In this document: positions 17,682 through 25,536 of the stretch, one piece after another
How positions within the stretch are numbered: position 1 is the first letter of the stretch
Layout: each line of letters opens with the position of its first letter
Assembly: GCF_017948455.1 (NCBI RefSeq)
Contig: NZ_JAFFSU010000002.1
Span: 186,001 to 250,000 of the forward strand
Direction of reading: 5' to 3'
DNA: 64,000 nt
From: Streptomyces sp. GESEQ-4
Lineage (GTDB): Bacteria > Actinomycetota > Actinomycetes > Streptomycetales > Streptomycetaceae
Position numbers and translations under genes: made by a program
Notes under the pieces: model-generated
The model's input: the letters and a program-made list of their open reading frames with translations, nothing else
Database searches by the model: none
Told to the model about the DNA's origin: nothing

Positions 17682-18542
17682 ATGGCCCACACCACCCGTC
17701 GCAGAGTCCTCACCCTCGGCGCCGCCCTCGCGGGCGCGGTCGTGGCGCCCGCCTCACAGGCACTGGCGGGCGAGCAGAAGAAGCATCACCCGCGCCCGCT
17801 CTGGCGCGCCCACGCACACAACGACTACGAGCACCCCCGTCCCCTCCTCGACGCCCTCGACCACCGCTTCGGCAGCGTCGAGGCCGACATCTGGCTCGTC
17901 GGCGACCAGCTACTCGTCGCGCACGACCAGGTGGACCTCGACCCGGCGCGCACCCTCGAATCCCTCTACCTGAACACGCTCGCGTCCCGCGTGAAGGCCA
18001 ACCGCGGCTCCGTCTACCGGGGTTACCGCGGCTCGCTCCAGCTGCTCATCGACATCAAGACCGAGGGGTCGTCGACGTACCTCGAGCTCGACCGGCACCT
18101 GCGGCGCTACAAGGGCCTGTTCACCACGTACGCGCACGGCCGGGTGTACCCCGGTCCCGTCACCGCGGTGATCTCCGGCGACCGTGCGGCCCGCGTCCCC
18201 ATGGAGGCCCAGACCGTACGCCGGGCCTTCTACGACGGCCGGCTCGCCGACCTCGGCACCTCCGCGCCCGCCTCCTTCGTCCCGCTGATCAGCGACAACT
18301 GGACGCTCAACTTCACCTGGCGGGGCGTGGGCGCCTTCCCGGCCGCCGAGCGGCAGAAACTGCACACCATCGTCCAGGCCGCGCACGCGCGCGGGCAGAA
18401 GGTCCGCTTCTGGGCCACCCCGGACATCGCGGGCCCCGCCCGGGACGCCCTGTGGACGGAACTCCTCGCCGCCGACGTCGACTACCTCAACACCGACGAC
18501 CTGATCGGCCTGGAAGCCTTCCTGGACGCACACGCGGCGTAA
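17682..18542 (+). CDS. Secreted PI-PLC/GDPD-like phosphodiesterase
   Basis: A 286-residue exported protein with a Tat signal (TTRRRVLTLGAAL, about 4-16; cleavage near SQALAG). The mature domain begins RAHAHNDYEHPRPLLDAL and continues with VEADIWLVGDQLLVAHD, the His and Glu/Asp pattern of the TIM-barrel PI-PLC/glycerophosphodiester phosphodiesterase superfamily. The AHNDY-EH variant resembles the AIM6-like subgroup. Substrate unknown. GGGGAGAG precedes the ATG. Likely monocistronic. Confidence 0.85.
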   Translation: MAHTTRRRVLTLGAALAGAVVAPASQALAGEQKKHHPRPLWRAHAHNDYEHPRPLLDALDHRFGSVEADIWLVGDQLLVAHDQVDLDPARTLESLYLNTLASRVKANRGSVYRGYRGSLQLLIDIKTEGSSTYLELDRHLRRYKGLFTTYAHGRVYPGPVTAVISGDRAARVPMEAQTVRRAFYDGRLADLGTSAPASFVPLISDNWTLNFTWRGVGAFPAAERQKLHTIVQAAHARGQKVRFWATPDIAGPARDALWTELLAADVDYLNTDDLIGLEAFLDAHAA

Positions 18543-18587
18543 GCGCTCCGGCTGGAAGTCCGGTGCATCGCCTGCCGGTCCGTCGTG

Positions 18588-18622
18588 GCTGGTCGCGCAG
18601 TTCCCCGCGCCCCTTCGGGGCG
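18588..18622 (+). repeat. Dispersed 29-bp repeat, copy D, with hairpin tail
   Basis: The core GGTCGCGCAGTTCCCCGCGC is followed by a short perfect stem GCGCCCC-TTC-GGGGCGC. It lies in the 214-bp gap after the phosphodiesterase gene. Unlike the other copies, it is not directly at a stop codon. Confidence 0.8.
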
Positions 18623-18756
18623 CTGCCGCACCGGACTCGCCGGAGCCGCTTCGACACCACACGTTCGGAGGACACGCCAGCCGCCCGGACGAACCCTCCG
18701 CTACGCCACACTCGTGGCCGAACGCCGCGAAGCGGACGTGGCGGAGGAGGTTTTCG

Positions 18757-18951
18757 ATGGCCGTGTCCATCTCTGTGGTGCTGCTGCTGTTGATCCTGGC
18801 GGTGATCTTCCTGCGGCACGGCGGGCTGAAGCCCAGCCACGCGATCGTCTGCGCGCTGCTCGGGTTCTACATGGCGAGCACGAGCATGGCGCCGACCATC
18901 GAGAGCGGCCTCACGGCGACCGCGGACATCGTCAGCGGTCTGAGACCGTGA
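18757..18951 (+). CDS. Small membrane protein
   Basis: A 64-residue hydrophobic protein with two predicted membrane segments: SISVVLLLLILAVIFL (about 4-19) and AIVCALLGFYMASTSM (about 29-44). GGAGGAGG sits six bases before the ATG, an exceptionally strong ribosome-binding site that supports real expression. Similar small proteins are scattered in Streptomyces, often near mobile-element genes (from memory). Function unknown. Confidence 0.7.
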   Translation: MAVSISVVLLLLILAVIFLRHGGLKPSHAIVCALLGFYMASTSMAPTIESGLTATADIVSGLRP

Positions 18952-18965
18952 GGCCACCGCGGCGG

Positions 18966-20204
18966 TCAGCCGGCCGAGAAGACCCCGATGCCGTTCGGGA
19001 CGGGGCGTTCCACGCCGCCTGAGGGATGGTTGCGTACGGACACGGCGGTCGCTCCCGGCACGCGGGCGACCAGCGTCGTCGACCCGCCGCCGTCCAGGTT
19101 GAACGCGTCGACCGAGCCCAACTTCCGCATGGCGTCGGCGACTTCCGCGACCGTCAGGCCCGTGCGGTACTCGGCGGCGCCGTCCAGCGCGAGCAGAATC
19201 ACCCGCCGCCCGCCGTCCGCGATGCCCACGGCCGTGCGCACCGCCGCGGTCCTGTTGTCCAGCCCGGGCAGCGGCTGTCCGTCCGTCAGGACCGGGAAGC
19301 CGCCCAGGGCGAAGCTGAACGGTTTGCGGGACTCGGCCGGCACCAGCTTGTGCTGCACCGTGACGCGCTCCCCCTTGGACAGCTTCCGCAGCCGCTGCGC
19401 ACCCGCCTCCCGGCCGACCAGCACGGTGCTGTCCTTGGCGATGGTGCCGCTGCCCGGGGTGTCGGCGGTCGACACCACGCGTCCCCCGCGGACCGTCACC
19501 TCGTATGTGTCGGTACTGCACGGCGCGGCCCGGTCGGTGTCCGTGCCGCACGTCGCGCGCACCCGGGAGACGCTGCCCCATTTGGCGGTGTAGGCGCCGA
19601 CCGAGCCCACCGGCAGCGCGTACTGATTGAGCCCGCCGAGCGGCAGCTTCCCGTCGGGCGTGCCGATCGACCCGCTCAGGGAGAGGCTGTCCAGCCGGGC
19701 CCGCCGGTCGTCGCCGACCCCGAACACGTCCTTCGTGGTCCTGCCGGGCGGCATCGCGGGACCGAAGCGCTGGCCGCCCGGCACCGCGGCGCTCAGGGCG
19801 CTGCCCTTGGCGATCGCCGGTCCCACGCTCGCGCCGGTCGCCTGCACGCCCGGGTGCTGGGTCTCGGTGAGATTGAAGAAGTCGCCGTTGACGCCCCCTA
19901 CGGCGCCCTGGGCGTCGGCCAGCCGGGACACGGTCCCGCGGGCGGCCACCGCCCCCGGATACAGCAGTCCCAGCCGGACCTTCGGATTGCGCAGGTCGAC
20001 GCTGAGCACATGCGCCCGCGTCAGGCCTTTGGACGCCTGGATCTCGAACTGCTCGTAGGTGACACCCGGAGCGATCCGGGTGCCGCCCTGAACGGCGCCG
20101 GCCGGTGCCGCCCCCGCCAGGGCCGCACCGGCCAGCGCGCCGAATGCCGTGAGAAGCGTGAGGACCGATCTGCCTGTTCCGAACCGTTTCTGACGACGCG
20201 TCAC
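18966..20204 (-). CDS. Secreted phosphodiester glycosidase family protein (NAGPA-like)
   Basis: A 412-residue exported protein with an N-terminal signal sequence ending near APAGAVQG. The C-terminal third carries the NAGPA/DUF2233 hallmarks: RTAVGIADGGRRVILLALDG and FNLDGGGSTTLVAR. The family is related to the enzyme that uncovers mannose 6-phosphate. Bacterial members are thought to act on sugar phosphodiesters of wall or teichoic polymers. GTG start. An inverted repeat CCCCTGAG/CTCAGGGG (20210-20246) lies directly upstream. Confidence 0.85.
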   Translation of the reverse strand: MTRRQKRFGTGRSVLTLLTAFGALAGAALAGAAPAGAVQGGTRIAPGVTYEQFEIQASKGLTRAHVLSVDLRNPKVRLGLLYPGAVAARGTVSRLADAQGAVGGVNGDFFNLTETQHPGVQATGASVGPAIAKGSALSAAVPGGQRFGPAMPPGRTTKDVFGVGDDRRARLDSLSLSGSIGTPDGKLPLGGLNQYALPVGSVGAYTAKWGSVSRVRATCGTDTDRAAPCSTDTYEVTVRGGRVVSTADTPGSGTIAKDSTVLVGREAGAQRLRKLSKGERVTVQHKLVPAESRKPFSFALGGFPVLTDGQPLPGLDNRTAAVRTAVGIADGGRRVILLALDGAAEYRTGLTVAEVADAMRKLGSVDAFNLDGGGSTTLVARVPGATAVSVRNHPSGGVERPVPNGIGVFSAG

Positions 20205-20279
20205 CGTGCCCCCTGAGGTCTCGTCACATGTCGTGGGACTCAGGGGAATTGGAACAGAGGGCGGTGACCGCCGGGGTGC

Positions 20280-20639
20280 CTAAGCGCCGACTACGCGCGA
20301 ACGGATCAGAAAACGCACCCCCTCGGGTGCCTCGAGCGAGAAGCCGCTGCCCCGGCCCTCGACGACGTCGACGATCAGCCGGGTGTGGCTCCACACCTCG
20401 TACTGACTCCTCGACATCCAGAAGCCCACCGGCTCCTCGACCCCCTCCACGGCCAGCTCCGCGAGCAGCACGTCCGAGCCGCCGGTACGGAACTCGCCCT
20501 CCGGGTAACACATGGGCGCACTGCCGTCGCAGCAGCCGCCGGACTGATGGAACATCAGCGGACCGTGCGCCTGCCGCAACGAACGCAGCAGGTCGGCGGC
20601 CGCGGGCGTGAGCTCGACACGCGGGGTCTCTTCATCCAT
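20280..20639 (-). CDS. DUF779 family protein
   Basis: A 119-residue soluble protein with the diagnostic segment LMFHQSGGCCDGSAPMCYP (about residues 27-45), giving three closely spaced Cys and one His that may bind metal. DUF779 proteins are often found beside aldehyde dehydrogenases. Here none is adjacent, the nearest being at 9-10 kb. It stands alone between the glycosidase-like gene and pyc. Biochemical role unknown. Confidence 0.83.
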   Translation of the reverse strand: MDEETPRVELTPAAADLLRSLRQAHGPLMFHQSGGCCDGSAPMCYPEGEFRTGGSDVLLAELAVEGVEEPVGFWMSRSQYEVWSHTRLIVDVVEGRGSGFSLEAPEGVRFLIRSRVVGA

Positions 20640-20682
20640 GCCGACAGCGCAGCACGCGGGAGGTTGCGAGGGGGTTGCAGGG

Positions 20683-23600
20683 CTACACGATCTCCACGAG
20701 CAGGTCTCCGCCCTCCACCTGCTGGATGCGGTTGATGGCCAGCCGCGTGACCCGGCCCGCCGTCGGCGCGGTGATGGCGGCCTCCATCTTCATCGCCTCG
20801 ATGGTGGCCACCGTCACGCCGGCCTCCACCACGTCGCCCTCGGCGACCGAGAGCGTCACCACGCCCGCGAACGGCGCCGCCACATGCCCGGGGTTGGTCC
20901 GGTCCGCCTTCTCGGTGACCGGGGCGTCCGAGGCGGCGGCCACGTCGCGGACCTGGATCGGCCGCAGCTGGCCGTTGAGGCCGGCCATGACGTTGCGCAT
21001 GCCGCGTTCGTCGGCCTCGCCGATGGCCTGGAGCTCGATGAGCAGGCGTACACCGGGCTCCAGATCGACGGCGTACTCCTTGCCGGGGCGCAGACCGTAG
21101 AAGAAGTGCCTGCTGTCCAGGACGCTGGTGTCGCCGTACGACTGACGGTGCGTCTCGAACTCGCGCGTCGGGCCCGGGAAGAGCAGCCGGTTGAGGGTGG
21201 TGCGGCGGGACTTCTCCAGGCCGTCGCGGTCCTCGGCGGTCAGATCCGGTACGGGCCTCGCGTCGGCGCGTCCCTGGAGCGCCTTGGTGCGGAACGGCTC
21301 CGGCCAGCCGCCCGGCGGGGTCCCCAGCTCGCCGCGCAGGAAGCCGATGACCGAGTCGGGGATGTCGAACCGTTCGGGCGTCTCCTCGAAGTCCTCCGGC
21401 GTCACACCGGCTCCCACCAGGTGCAGGGCCAGGTCGCCGACCACCTTCGACGAGGGGGTGACCTTCACCAGCCGGCCGAGGATGCGGTCGGCGGCGGCGT
21501 ACATCGCCTCGATGTCCTCGAAGCGGTCGCCGAGGCCGAGCGCGACGGCCTGGGTGCGCAGGTTGGACAGCTGGCCGCCGGGGATCTCGTGATGGTAGAC
21601 GCGTCCGGTGGGGGAGGCGAGGCCCGCCTCGAACGGCGCGTACACACGGCGGACGCTCTCCCAGTACGGCTCCAGGTCCCCGACGGCCTGGAGGTCCAGG
21701 CCCGTCGGCCGTTCGGAGTGGTCGGTGGCGGCGACGATCGCCGACAAGGACGGCTGCGACGTCGTACCCGCCATCGAGGCCACCGCCCCGTCCACCGCGT
21801 CCACGCCCGCCTGGGCCGCCGCGAGGTAGGTGGCGAGCTGGCCGCCCGCGGTGTCATGGGTGTGCAGATGGACCGGCAGACCGAACTCGCGGCGCAGCGC
21901 CGAGACGAGGGTCGCGGCGGCGGGGGCACGCAGCAGGCCCGCCATGTCCTTGACGGCCAGGACGTGGGCGCCCGCCTCGACGATCTGCTCGGCGAGACGC
22001 AGGTAGTAGTCGAGGGTGTAGAGCCGTTCGGCGGGGTCGGACAGGTCAGCGGTGTAGCAGAGGGCCACCTCGGCGATCGCCGTTCCCGTCTCGCGTACGG
22101 CGTCGATGGCCGGGCGCATCTGGCCGACGTCGTTGAGGGCGTCGAAGATGCGGAAGATGTCGATGCCGGTGGCCGCGGCCTCCTGCACGAAGGCGTCGGT
22201 CACCTCGGTGGGATACGGGGTGTAGCCGACGGTGTTCCGGCCGCGCAGCAGCATCTGCAGGCAGACATTGGGCACGGCCTCGCGCAGGGCGGCCAGGCGT
22301 TCCCACGGGTCCTCGGCGAGGAAGCGCAGGGCGACGTCGTAGGTGGCGCCGCCCCAGCATTCCAGGGACAGGAGCTCCGGCAGGGTGCGCGCGACGACGG
22401 GGGCGACGGCCAACAGGTCCTTGGTGCGTACCCGGGTGGCCAGCAGGGACTGGTGGGCGTCGCGGAAGGTGGTGTCGGTGACGCCGAGCAGCGGCGACTC
22501 GCGCAACGCGCGGGCGAAGCCCTCGGGGCCCAGCTCGGCGAGCCGCTGCCGTGAGCCGGCGGGCGGCTCACCGGCCGGCCCGGACGGGAGCTTGGTCGTG
22601 GGGTCGATGAGGGCAGGCCGCTCGCCGTGCGGCTTGTTGACGGTGACGTCGGCGAGATAGGTCAGCAGCTTGGTGCCGCGGTCCGCGGAGTGCCGTGCCG
22701 TCAGCAGGTGCGGCCGCTGCTCGATGAACGACGTCGTGACCCGGCCGGCCTGGAAGTCGGGGTCGTCCAGGACGGCCTGCAGGAACGGGATGTTCGTGGC
22801 GACCCCGCGGATACGGAACTCGGCGACCGCGCGCCGGGCCCGGCCGATCGCGGCGGTGAGATCCCGGCCCCGGCAGGTGAGCTTCACCAGCATCGAGTCG
22901 AAGTGCGCGCTGATCTCCGTACCGGCGTGCGTGGTACCGCCGTCCAGACGGATGCCCGAGCCGCCCGGTGAGCGGTAGGCGCTGATCCGGCCAGTGTCGG
23001 GGCGGAAGCCGTTGGCCGGGTCCTCGGTGGTGATACGGCACTGCAGCGCGGCGCCGCGCAGGGTGAGGGTCTCCTGGGCGAGCCCGAGGTCGGCGAGGGT
23101 CTCGCCGGAGGCGATGCGCAGCTGCGCCTGGACCAGGTCGACGTCGGTCACCTCCTCGGTGACCGTGTGCTCGACCTGGATGCGCGGGTTCATCTCGATG
23201 AAGACGTGGTTGCCGTCCCGGTCGAGCAGGAACTCCACGGTGCCGGCGTTGCGGTAGCCGATCTCGCGGGCGAAGCGCACGGCGTCCGCGCAGATCCGCT
23301 CCCGCAGATCCGGGTCGAGGTTGGGCGCGGGCGCCAGCTCGATTACCTTCTGGTGGCGGCGCTGCACCGAGCAGTCGCGCTCAAACAGGTGGATGACGTT
23401 GCCCGCGCCGTCGGCGAGGATCTGCACCTCGATGTGGCGGGGCTCCACGACGGCCTTCTCCAGGAAGACGGTCGGGTCACCGAACGCGGACGCCGCCTCG
23501 CGCGAGGCCGCCTCGATGGACTCCCGCAGCTGGGCCGGCGTCTCCACACGCCGCATGCCACGCCCTCCGCCGCCCGCGACGGCCTTCACGAACACCGGGA

Positions 23601-24057
23601 AGCCGACCTCGTCGGCGGCACGGACCAGTTCGTCGACGTCGTTCGAGGGCTGCGAGGAGCCGAGCACCGGTACGCCGGCCGCGCGGGCGGCGGCCACCGC
23701 GCGGGCCTTGTTGCCGGTCAGCTCCAGCGTGTCCGCGTCCGGCCCGACGAAGGTGATGCCCGCGTTCTCGCAGGCACGGGCCAGTTCGGGGTTCTCGGAG
23801 AGGAAACCGTAGCCCGGGTAGACGGCGTCCGCTCCGGCCCGCTGAGCCGCCCGTACGATCTCGTCGACCGAGAGATACGCCCGCACCGGGTGGCCCGGCT
23901 CGCCGATCTCGTAGGCCTCGTCCGCCTTGAGCCGGTGCAGCGAGTTGCGGTCCTCGTGCGGGAACACGGCGACGGTGCGCGCCCCCAGCTCATAGCCGGC
24001 GCGGAACGCACGAATGGCGATCTCGCCTCGGTTGGCGACCAGTACCTTGCGGAACAT
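20683..24057 (-). CDS. pyc: Pyruvate carboxylase
   Basis: A 1124-residue single-chain anaplerotic enzyme converting pyruvate and bicarbonate to oxaloacetate. The biotin carboxylase domain (1-450) has the ATP-grasp loop GGGGRGMR and EMNPRIQVEHTVTEEVTDVD. The carboxyltransferase TIM barrel (about 520-800) has TDTTFRDAHQSLLATR, the metal/carbamyl-Lys segment AVKDMAGLLRAP and HLHTHDTAGG. The C-terminal biotinyl domain has IEAMKMEAAI, with the biotinylated Lys about 35 residues from the end. All parts are intact. It is monocistronic by spacing. Confidence 0.96.
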   Translation of the reverse strand: MFRKVLVANRGEIAIRAFRAGYELGARTVAVFPHEDRNSLHRLKADEAYEIGEPGHPVRAYLSVDEIVRAAQRAGADAVYPGYGFLSENPELARACENAGITFVGPDADTLELTGNKARAVAAARAAGVPVLGSSQPSNDVDELVRAADEVGFPVFVKAVAGGGGRGMRRVETPAQLRESIEAASREAASAFGDPTVFLEKAVVEPRHIEVQILADGAGNVIHLFERDCSVQRRHQKVIELAPAPNLDPDLRERICADAVRFAREIGYRNAGTVEFLLDRDGNHVFIEMNPRIQVEHTVTEEVTDVDLVQAQLRIASGETLADLGLAQETLTLRGAALQCRITTEDPANGFRPDTGRISAYRSPGGSGIRLDGGTTHAGTEISAHFDSMLVKLTCRGRDLTAAIGRARRAVAEFRIRGVATNIPFLQAVLDDPDFQAGRVTTSFIEQRPHLLTARHSADRGTKLLTYLADVTVNKPHGERPALIDPTTKLPSGPAGEPPAGSRQRLAELGPEGFARALRESPLLGVTDTTFRDAHQSLLATRVRTKDLLAVAPVVARTLPELLSLECWGGATYDVALRFLAEDPWERLAALREAVPNVCLQMLLRGRNTVGYTPYPTEVTDAFVQEAAATGIDIFRIFDALNDVGQMRPAIDAVRETGTAIAEVALCYTADLSDPAERLYTLDYYLRLAEQIVEAGAHVLAVKDMAGLLRAPAAATLVSALRREFGLPVHLHTHDTAGGQLATYLAAAQAGVDAVDGAVASMAGTTSQPSLSAIVAATDHSERPTGLDLQAVGDLEPYWESVRRVYAPFEAGLASPTGRVYHHEIPGGQLSNLRTQAVALGLGDRFEDIEAMYAAADRILGRLVKVTPSSKVVGDLALHLVGAGVTPEDFEETPERFDIPDSVIGFLRGELGTPPGGWPEPFRTKALQGRADARPVPDLTAEDRDGLEKSRRTTLNRLLFPGPTREFETHRQSYGDTSVLDSRHFFYGLRPGKEYAVDLEPGVRLLIELQAIGEADERGMRNVMAGLNGQLRPIQVRDVAAASDAPVTEKADRTNPGHVAAPFAGVVTLSVAEGDVVEAGVTVATIEAMKMEAAITAPTAGRVTRLAINRIQQVEGGDLLVEIV

Positions 24058-24167
24058 CCTGGATCCCTTCGCGGCGTGCCCGTGACGAGGACCATGGTGT
24101 CGGCGACGCCGCGGTCATGCCATGTGAGCCGGGACACGATTTGGCGCCCCTACGACTCCTTCACCGC

Positions 24168-24370
24168 TCACGGCGCCCGGAACCCTCGAAAGGTCACGCG
24201 GGCGCGGGTTTCGAAACCGAGCCGTCCGTAGAGTGCGATCGCCGCGGTGTTGACGTAGGTTCCGGGACCGGATGCCTGCGCTGAGCGCGCTCACCAGGCG
24301 GGCGGCATGGCCTCCCCGCGTGCCTCGGTGCCAACGAGGACGGGCGGGATGCGGGGAACGGCTGCCGCAG
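24168..24370 (-). pseudogene. Decayed GNAT acetyltransferase, C-terminal remnant
   Basis: The last in-frame stretch reads TYVNTAAIALYGRLGFETR and ends at a stop at 24168-24170. That is the typical motif-B end of a GNAT protein (N-x-x-A-x-x-LY-x-x-LGFE). Upstream, acetyl-CoA-binding-like residues (TEARGEA) and RLVSAL occur in different frames, with a TGA between them. At least one or two frameshifts have therefore occurred, and the N-terminal half is gone. Confidence 0.6.
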
Positions 24371-24385
24371 CGTCGGCATCAGGGC

Positions 24386-24422
24386 GAGGCCGGTTCGCGG
24401 CTTCTCAGGCGCGGCCGGCCTC
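24386..24422 (-). terminator. Weak hairpin after GH6
   Basis: GAGGCCGG and CCGGCCTC form an 8-bp perfect stem around 21 bases, just downstream of the GH6 stop. There is no T-run. Confidence 0.35.
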
Positions 24423-24436
24423 GGCCCGTACCCGGG

Positions 24437-25402
24437 TCAGTAGCCGTAGATCATCTTGTAGGCGACCTCCGGGAGGAACTGTCCGGCCGAGGAGCCGCTT
24501 CCCACGCCGCAGTTGCCGTCGGACTCGCCCGGGACCTTGATCCACAAGAGCATCTCGGCGCCTCCGCCCAACTGGGTGGGGGTTCCGATACGGCGGCCTG
24601 AGGGGTTGCACCACTGGCCGTTGGAGCCGTTGCCGTTGCGGCTGGTGTCCACGACGAACGGCTTGGTGTAGCCGTACCGGGCGCGCAGCTCATTGTTGAC
24701 GGCGTTGCCGTACGCGGTGTTCTCAGCCGTGGTCAGGTAGTTGGAGACGTTGAGCGAGAAACCGTGGGCCTGTCGGACGCCGGCTTCGTGGAGGCGCTGG
24801 GCCATGGTCGCCGCGCTCGCCCAGGCCGGGTTGCCGGCGTCGAGGTAGACCCAGGTGTTGGGAGCCTGGCGGTTGAACTCGGCGAGTGCGCCGGTGAGCA
24901 TGGCCTCGCGTTCGTCGATCTGGGCCTGGTTCATGCAGCCGTAGTCCCCGAGGGAGTCCGGTTCGAGGACGACGAGGGCCGGGCGGCCCGCGATCCCGCC
25001 CGCGAACTGGGCGATCCAGCTCGCGTAGGCGGACGGCGAGGCGGCTCCGCCCGCGGAGTGCCCGCCGCAATAGTCGCGGTTGTAGATGTTGTAGGCGACG
25101 AGGACGGGCAGTTTGTCACCGGCGTCCGCGGCGCCCACGTACGCGCCGGTCGCCGTGCCGATGGTGCCGCTCCAGGAGCCGAACCAGCGGGCCGTCGGGG
25201 TGTTGGCGATGGAGGTGTTGATCGCGGACGCCCGGCCGTCGCCGGAGTTGGCGGCGACCCACCGCTTCGCGCTGGAGTTCGGGTCCACGTAGAACCCGTT
25301 GGTCATGGTCGTCGGGTCGGCCGCGTGGGCGGACGGCGCGGCGGCGAGCGCCAGCGGCAGCGAGGAGAGCGCTGCCAGCAGGGCGAGGAGTCTGCGGCGC
25401 AT
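24437..25402 (-). CDS. Secreted GH6 endoglucanase/cellobiohydrolase
   Basis: A 321-residue secreted cellulase with a Sec signal (MRRRLLALLAALSSLPLALA, cleavage near AHAAD). The GH6 hallmarks are YNIYNRDYCGGHSAGG (about 110-125), VVLEPDSLGDYGC, YLDAGNPAW, the VDTSRNGNG loop and the C-terminal LLWIKVPGESDGNC. No cellulose-binding module is attached, so it is a single-domain enzyme. The chain length suits an endoglucanase. ATG at 25400-25402 with GAGG upstream. A CebR-like operator 53 bp upstream suggests cello-oligosaccharide induction. Confidence 0.92.
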   Translation of the reverse strand: MRRRLLALLAALSSLPLALAAAPSAHAADPTTMTNGFYVDPNSSAKRWVAANSGDGRASAINTSIANTPTARWFGSWSGTIGTATGAYVGAADAGDKLPVLVAYNIYNRDYCGGHSAGGAASPSAYASWIAQFAGGIAGRPALVVLEPDSLGDYGCMNQAQIDEREAMLTGALAEFNRQAPNTWVYLDAGNPAWASAATMAQRLHEAGVRQAHGFSLNVSNYLTTAENTAYGNAVNNELRARYGYTKPFVVDTSRNGNGSNGQWCNPSGRRIGTPTQLGGGAEMLLWIKVPGESDGNCGVGSGSSAGQFLPEVAYKMIYGY

Positions 25403-25454
25403 GACGGGTACCTCGGCTTTCTCAGGGGTGCGTCCGAACGTCGCCGGTGAGCGC

Positions 25455-25468
25455 GGGGGAGCGCTCCC
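25455..25468 (-). promoter_or_regulatory. CebR-like operator
   Basis: The minus strand reads TGGGAGCGCTCCCC, differing at one end base from the known Streptomyces CebR consensus TGGGAGCGCTCCCA. The core GGGAGCGCTCCC is a perfect 12-bp palindrome. A second half-like site (GAAGCGCTCCCC) lies just upstream. Both precede the GH6 start. Confidence 0.75.
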
Positions 25469-25536
25469 ACAAGAAGCGCTCCCCACCGGCACGGCCGGTC
25501 AGCAGGTCGAGTCGGTCTGGTACTGGAGCCGGTCGT

